Shown here piece by piece: positions 7,050 to 9,909 of a stretch of 9,909 nt of DNA. This DNA is from an uncultured Bryobacterales bacterium (GTDB lineage Bacteria; Acidobacteriota; Terriglobia; Bryobacterales; UBA6623): the NCBI GenBank assembly GCA_946887065.1, contig CAMPKL010000085.1, positions 1 to 9,909 on the forward strand. The letters run 5' to 3'. The notes under the pieces are model-generated. The model was not told where the DNA came from. It searched no databases and saw only the letters and a list, made by a program, of their open reading frames with translations. Position 1 is the first letter of the stretch. The number at the start of each line of letters is the position of its first letter. The position numbers and the translations under genes were made by a program.

Positions 7050-7553
7050 CTAAGCGGTTGCCGCTCGTTGGTTCACCGATTGTTCGGCGAGCTGCGTCAG
7101 TTTCTTGTCGGCGGCGCCTTCCTCATCCAGCGTTTGCTGCAGGATCTTAGCCGCGTCGTCGAGACCAAGTCGCTGGGCGAAGTTGCGGACGGTGCCGTAG
7201 CCCGCGATCTCGTAGTGTTCAACGCGCTGCGCCGCGGCAATCAAAGCGGCATCGCGAACATCATCGTCGCCCTTGGCTTTGATCACATGATCGCCTTCTT
7301 CGATTAAGCCCTTCATCGCCTCGCAAGTGTGCGCCTTGGCCTTATGTTTGGCCAATTTGAAGACCTCTTCCAACCGCCGCACGTGGCCTTTGGTCTCCTC
7401 CAAATGGGTTTCAAAAGCTGACTGCAACTGTTTGTTTGTGGCGGCTTTAGCCATCTCGGGTAATGCCTTCGTCAGGCGCTTCTCCGCGTCGTAGAGATCT
7501 TCCAATTGCTCCACGAACAGGTCTTCCATCGAATCTAATTTAGTGGCTGCCAT
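7050..7553 (-). CDS. YciE/YciF-type ferritin-like protein (DUF892)
   Basis: A 167-aa all-helical protein of the DUF892 ferritin-like family, named for E. coli YciE/YciF, which are stress-associated and dimeric. The start is typical: MEDLFVEQLEDLYDAEKRLTK with LP following. Helix 2 has E53-x3-H57 (HLEETKGHVRRLEEVF), helix 3 has VEHYEIAGYG (E112, E115), and helix 4 has E144/E145 (QTLDEEGAADKKL). These are the places where diiron ligands fall in ferritin-like bundles. Length is normal for the family. The ATG start has a strong AGGAGG five bases upstream. It is the last of three same-strand genes with UdgX and an unknown protein; gaps of 96 and 116 nt leave both an operon and separate transcripts possible. 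The actual metal and activity are unproven. A role in osmotic or oxidative stress is inferred. Confidence 0.92.
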   Translation of the reverse strand: MAATKLDSMEDLFVEQLEDLYDAEKRLTKALPEMAKAATNKQLQSAFETHLEETKGHVRRLEEVFKLAKHKAKAHTCEAMKGLIEEGDHVIKAKGDDDVRDAALIAAAQRVEHYEIAGYGTVRNFAQRLGLDDAAKILQQTLDEEGAADKKLTQLAEQSVNQRAATA

Positions 7554-7558
7554 TCTTC

Positions 7559-7564
7559 CCTCCT
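7559..7564 (-). promoter_or_regulatory. Strong ribosome binding site of the DUF892 gene
   Basis: AGGAGG on the minus strand lies five bases before the ATG at 7553. Together they fix the start and suggest high translation. Confidence 0.8.
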
Positions 7565-7566
7565 GG

Positions 7567-7578
7567 CGGCTTTCGCCG
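7567..7578 (-). repeat. CGGC-GAAA-GCCG hairpin just upstream of the DUF892 ribosome site
   Basis: On the minus strand a perfect 4-bp GC stem is closed by a GAAA tetraloop of the stable GNRA class, two bases before AGGAGG. It could shape the mRNA 5' end or stabilise the leader. It is short enough to be fortuitous. Confidence 0.35.
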
Positions 7579-7669
7579 TGTCCGTCACTTCTTGGATGTA
7601 GAGGCTGAGAGGAATTGGTGCGTTACCTGAAAATCTGGGCGGGCAACGATTCGAGACGGGTGGCTGCCT

Positions 7670-8152
7670 CTAGTCGCGACGAGTCAAGACCGCGGCCGAC
7701 AGAGCGAGGCCCAGTCGATCGACTTTCTCACGCTGCGCGGTTGCTCGCCGTTGTAAGCGAGGGTAGTTGAATCCGGCCAAGCGGCGGTCCGTCCTCGACG
7801 CGTTGGCAAGAACGCGCCAGAGCATTCTCTTGCCTTCGATCCCCAGCGATAGGATTTCCAACTTTTGAAACGTGCCGAAGCCTCCGGGCCCGTCCCTTTC
7901 GAGTTTGGGCCGCAACAAACGGGCGATTACCCAAGCGCCCGTTTCTTTCACTAGGCTCCGCCGCACGCCCACGTGTTTGCCGATTCTCCACAAGGTCGCG
8001 CGGTCAGTGGATATTTCGCGATGGAGTTCCTCCGCTAACTCGCCGATATCATTTCCGGCATGGCTCCGCCGGAGATCTTGCAAAAGTTTTAGCGCGCTTC
8101 GCGACCCGGCCAAGTGGTCCCGTAGATACGTCTTTAACGGATTGACCGCCAT
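7670..8152 (-). CDS. Uncharacterised 160-aa helical protein
   Basis: I do not recognise a named domain. The protein is basic and predicted almost wholly helical, with no signal peptide and no clear membrane segment. It begins NPLKTYLRDHLAGSRSALKLL and continues with HAGNDIGELAEELHREISTD (residues 31-50), a run around KETGAWVIARLL (69-80), then FGTFQKLEILSLGIEGKRML (92-111). It resembles hypothetical proteins I associate with stress clusters. The first two helices recall the layout of the neighbouring ferritin-like protein: a helix with D12/H13, then a helix with H44, E46 and D50. E99 and E106 could face the same core. This fold is a guess from spacing and hydrophobicity only. The ATG at 8152 has GGAAGG/GAAG purine runs upstream. 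It lies 96 nt after UdgX and 116 nt before DUF892 on the same strand. Confidence 0.75.
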   Translation of the reverse strand: MAVNPLKTYLRDHLAGSRSALKLLQDLRRSHAGNDIGELAEELHREISTDRATLWRIGKHVGVRRSLVKETGAWVIARLLRPKLERDGPGGFGTFQKLEILSLGIEGKRMLWRVLANASRTDRRLAGFNYPRLQRRATAQREKVDRLGLALSAAVLTRRD

Positions 8153-8180
8153 CTGTCTTCGCCTTCCCGCATCTCTTGAC

Positions 8181-8215
8181 GCTCCGTTCGCTGGAGCTGT
8201 TTCAGCACGAGTGCT
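8181..8215. repeat. Two adjacent inverted repeats between UdgX and the unknown gene
   Basis: GCTCC-GTTCGCT-GGAGC (8181-8197) could form a hairpin with a 7-base loop. AGCAC-GA-GTGCT (8204-8215) is a near-perfect palindrome. Both lie in the 96-nt gap after the UdgX stop. Neither has a T-tract on the minus strand, so they may be operators, leader structures or processing sites rather than terminators. Confidence 0.35.
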
Positions 8216-8248
8216 TTCAAAACCGATGAGGGTCGGGCTCCATGCACA

Positions 8249-8872
8249 TCACAGACGTTCCCGGACGCGCTTCAAATCGCTGACGATCGCTTGATAGATT
8301 TCCTCGCGTCGCTTCGATTCGGGACCGCTTCTGAGAACAGCGGACGGGTGGTACGTGCTGGTGGCGCTGGAGGCCCACTCGTGTTCGGTGAAAGTTCCGT
8401 GCTGCTGGGTGAGACGGTGCGACGGTCCGAATATCGAACGGGCGGCGGTGGCCCCCAGCGCCACGATTACCAGGGGCGAGACGCGCGCCGCCTCCTCGTC
8501 CAACCAAGGGCGGCAGGCGGCCAGTTCGCGCGAGTTCGGTCGCTCGTGAATCCGGCGTTTGCCGCGTGGCTCGAACTTGAAATGCTTGACCGCATTCGTG
8601 ACGTAGATGTCGCCGCGGGCAATTCCGGCCTCTTCCAAAGCCGTGTTGAGCACGCGCCCCGCCGGCCCTACAAAGGGCGCACCGGCCAGGTCTTCTTGGT
8701 CTCCGGGCTGCTCACCGACCAGCATCACTCGAGCAGCGGCAGGACCCTCGCCAAAGACTGCCTGCGTAGCATGCCGATACAGCTCGCAACCGCGGCATCT
8801 CTGCACGGCACGGGCGAGTTTCGCGAGGGAAGCTCCATGCGGCACGTAAGGAGTGGCATCCGATTCGGTCAC
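8249..8872 (-). CDS. udgX: UdgX-type uracil-DNA glycosylase, covalent uracil-DNA binding
   Basis: A 207-aa member of the uracil-DNA glycosylase superfamily related to family 4, with an Fe-S cluster. Motif A is GEQPGDQEDLAGAPFVGPAG (53-72) and the second motif is HPSAVLR (175-181). The diagnostic insert K105-R-R-I-H109 is the loop that defines UdgX. In Mycobacterium smegmatis UdgX the His of this loop becomes covalently joined to the abasic sugar after uracil removal. Cluster ligands C26, C29 and C120 are present. The family-4 position of the other Cys is H97 in NAVKHFKF, as in UdgX, so the fourth ligand differs from family 4. The start is GTG at 8872; its ribosome site is weak. A 14-codon ATG frame from 8913 overlaps it at GTGA. 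The product probably acts in the cytoplasm on uracil-containing DNA; it precedes the unknown gene and DUF892. Confidence 0.95.
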   Translation of the reverse strand: MTESDATPYVPHGASLAKLARAVQRCRGCELYRHATQAVFGEGPAAARVMLVGEQPGDQEDLAGAPFVGPAGRVLNTALEEAGIARGDIYVTNAVKHFKFEPRGKRRIHERPNSRELAACRPWLDEEAARVSPLVIVALGATAARSIFGPSHRLTQQHGTFTEHEWASSATSTYHPSAVLRSGPESKRREEIYQAIVSDLKRVRERL

Positions 8873-8994
8873 TGTGTTGCTCGAGGCTTCCGGCTGCGGG
8901 CGTTGCTTGTCATGGCTGCTTCCCGACTGTAGAGCCGAGCCAATCGCACGGCGTTTCCCTTGGTTGGTGGGTGGTTTCGGGGAAGTTTATGAGG

Positions 8995-9009
8995 CCGTAA
9001 CAGCTACGG
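8995..9009. repeat. CCGTA-N5-TACGG dyad upstream of the SRPBCC gene
   Basis: Perfect 5-bp arms around ACAGC, about 39 bases before the GTG start. The place suits a repressor or activator site, but no matching regulator is identified. Confidence 0.35.
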
Positions 9010-9033
9010 ATGTTTCGTGATCTAGTTTCCAAA

Positions 9034-9039
9034 AGGAGG
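9034..9039 (+). promoter_or_regulatory. Strong ribosome binding site deciding a GTG start
   Basis: AGGAGG lies eight bases before GTG at 9048. An ATG at 9040 touches the site and is in another frame, so it cannot be the start of this gene. This fixes the GTG. Confidence 0.8.
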
Positions 9040-9047
9040 ATGCCGCA

Positions 9048-9908
9048 GTGTCGAATGCAACCGAGATGGCCTATGGAAACCGTACGGATTTTTCCGGGAG
9101 CGAGAGTCGATTCAGTGCCAGGCGCAGCGAAGCCTTTGACCAGCCAGTCGACCACAAGCAAAACATGGGACGGGCCGAGGCGTGGATCTCAGCCGGCGTA
9201 GGCGGGATTTTGGTCGGGAGCGCTTTGCGCCGGCGCAGCAGGGCTTCCCTTCCGCTTACGGCTGTGGGAGCTTTTTTGTTTTACCGGGGCGTCACGCGCC
9301 ACTGTCCTGGTTATGCCGCGGCTGGAATCGATCGCAGTGAACGCAGGTCGGGGCCGGACGCGGTGAGCGTGATCACCATCAACAAGCCAGTGGAAGAAGT
9401 CTATCGATTCTGGCGGAATCTGAACAACTTGCCCCAGTTCATGAACGCCGTCGAGAGCGTGGAAGTGCTTGACGAGACACGGTCGCGTTGGCGCACGCGC
9501 GAACTGGCCGGCCAATCGTTCACGTACGAGGCCGAGATTATTGAGGACACGCCCAACAACGGCATTCGTTGGAAATCCGTGAGCGGCTCACCGGTCGAGA
9601 TGCGCGGAACAGTGCGCTTCAAAGAAGCGCCGGCCGGCCGGGGAACCATCGTGATAGCCAGTATGATTTTCGGCCGCGGTAAGGGGAGCGGAATCGCGGG
9701 GCGCCTCGCAAGCCCGTTCGCGAAGTATGCCATTCACCAGGATCTCCTGCGCCTCAGGCGACTGCTTGAGACGGGCGAGCTTCCGTCGACAGAAGAACAA
9801 CCGGCGGGTCCGCGGGACAGTGAAGAATCACGCCCAGCGCGAAGGCAACCCGCGAGAGAGGCCTATTCCGACGCGCGTGAGCACGCATACGGAGCGTACG
9901 CACGATGA
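9048..9908 (+). CDS. DUF2892 membrane segment fused to an SRPBCC (cyclase/dehydrase-like) domain
   Basis: A 286-aa complete protein ending one base before the window edge. Residues 1-40 are polar. Residues 41-94 match the YgaP-like DUF2892 segment: two short hydrophobic helices (AWISAGVGGILVGSAL and LPLTAVGAFLFYRG) with basic RRRSR between, then TRHCPGYAAAGI. Residues about 105-240 match an SRPBCC (START-like) fold: VITINKPVEEVYRFWRNLNN, LPQFMNAVESVEVLDE, TYEAEIIEDTPNNGIRWKSV, and the C-terminal helix AIHQDLLRLRRLLETGE. The fold holds hydrophobic ligands, but none is identifiable. Residues 246-286 are charged and probably disordered, with AREAYSDAREHAYG-type repetition. The helical hairpin should place the SRPBCC domain at the inner membrane. 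GTG start with a strong ribosome site. It is divergent from udgX and sits beside stress-type genes, which suggests a stress role. Confidence 0.9.
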   Translation: MSNATEMAYGNRTDFSGSESRFSARRSEAFDQPVDHKQNMGRAEAWISAGVGGILVGSALRRRSRASLPLTAVGAFLFYRGVTRHCPGYAAAGIDRSERRSGPDAVSVITINKPVEEVYRFWRNLNNLPQFMNAVESVEVLDETRSRWRTRELAGQSFTYEAEIIEDTPNNGIRWKSVSGSPVEMRGTVRFKEAPAGRGTIVIASMIFGRGKGSGIAGRLASPFAKYAIHQDLLRLRRLLETGELPSTEEQPAGPRDSEESRPARRQPAREAYSDAREHAYGAYAR

Positions 9909-9909
9909 A

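Larger units (their letters stand above)
8873..9047. promoter_or_regulatory. Divergent promoter region between udgX and the SRPBCC gene
   Basis: This 175-base gap must carry the promoters of both divergent genes. It contains CCGTA-ACAGC-TACGG, a perfect 5-bp-arm dyad at 8995-9009 that could be an operator. A strong AGGAGG lies at its right end. I see no clear sigma-70 pair and no GAAC-N4-GTTC box here. Confidence 0.5.

Noticed and set aside
8291..8932. 213-codon open frame on the plus strand
   Set aside because: Antisense to udgX, which has unmistakable motifs; no domain is seen in the antisense product.
8910..9161. 83-codon minus-strand frame between udgX and the SRPBCC gene
   Set aside because: It covers the SRPBCC start and its strong ribosome site in antisense, and the product has no recognisable features.

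Overview
The window looks like part of a GC-rich, Gram-negative soil-type bacterium, most plausibly an Acidobacteriota member of the Solibacter/Bryobacter kind. This is inferred from a large Oar-like TonB-dependent receptor with an N-terminal carboxypeptidase-regulatory-like domain, a CRTAC1/ASPIC-UnbV lipoprotein and a TPR protein of the type often found near it. No rRNA, tRNA, transposase or CRISPR array is visible.

Layout. (1) 1-2575, minus: outer-membrane TonB-dependent receptor, cut off at the left edge, with 858 codons present. (2) 2661-3470, minus: IclR-family regulator, transcribed toward the receptor with an 85-nt gap. (3) 3471-3786: divergent intergenic region rich in short direct and inverted repeats, including a GAAC-N4-GTTC palindrome. 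(4) 3787-5226, plus: exported TPR protein. (5) 5241-6956, minus: FG-GAP/VCBS-repeat lipoprotein with a C-terminal ASPIC/UnbV domain, converging on the TPR gene with 14 nt between the stop codons. (6) 7050-8872, minus: three stress or DNA-repair genes, in transcription order UdgX-type uracil-DNA glycosylase, an unrecognised 160-aa helical protein, and a YciE/YciF-type (DUF892) ferritin-like protein. (7) 9048-9908, plus: divergently transcribed DUF2892-SRPBCC fusion protein, complete and ending one base before the right edge.

Function. The left half reads as an envelope module: uptake across the outer membrane, a local one-component regulator, and two secreted scaffold or calcium-binding proteins. 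The right half reads as a stress-protection module: covalent uracil-DNA capture, a diiron ferritin-like protein and a small membrane-anchored SRPBCC protein. The most distinctive points are the KRRIH loop that marks the glycosylase as UdgX, the unassigned helical gene between it and the ferritin-like gene, and related GGAAC...GTTCC palindromes before the IclR gene and at the start of the UnbV gene.
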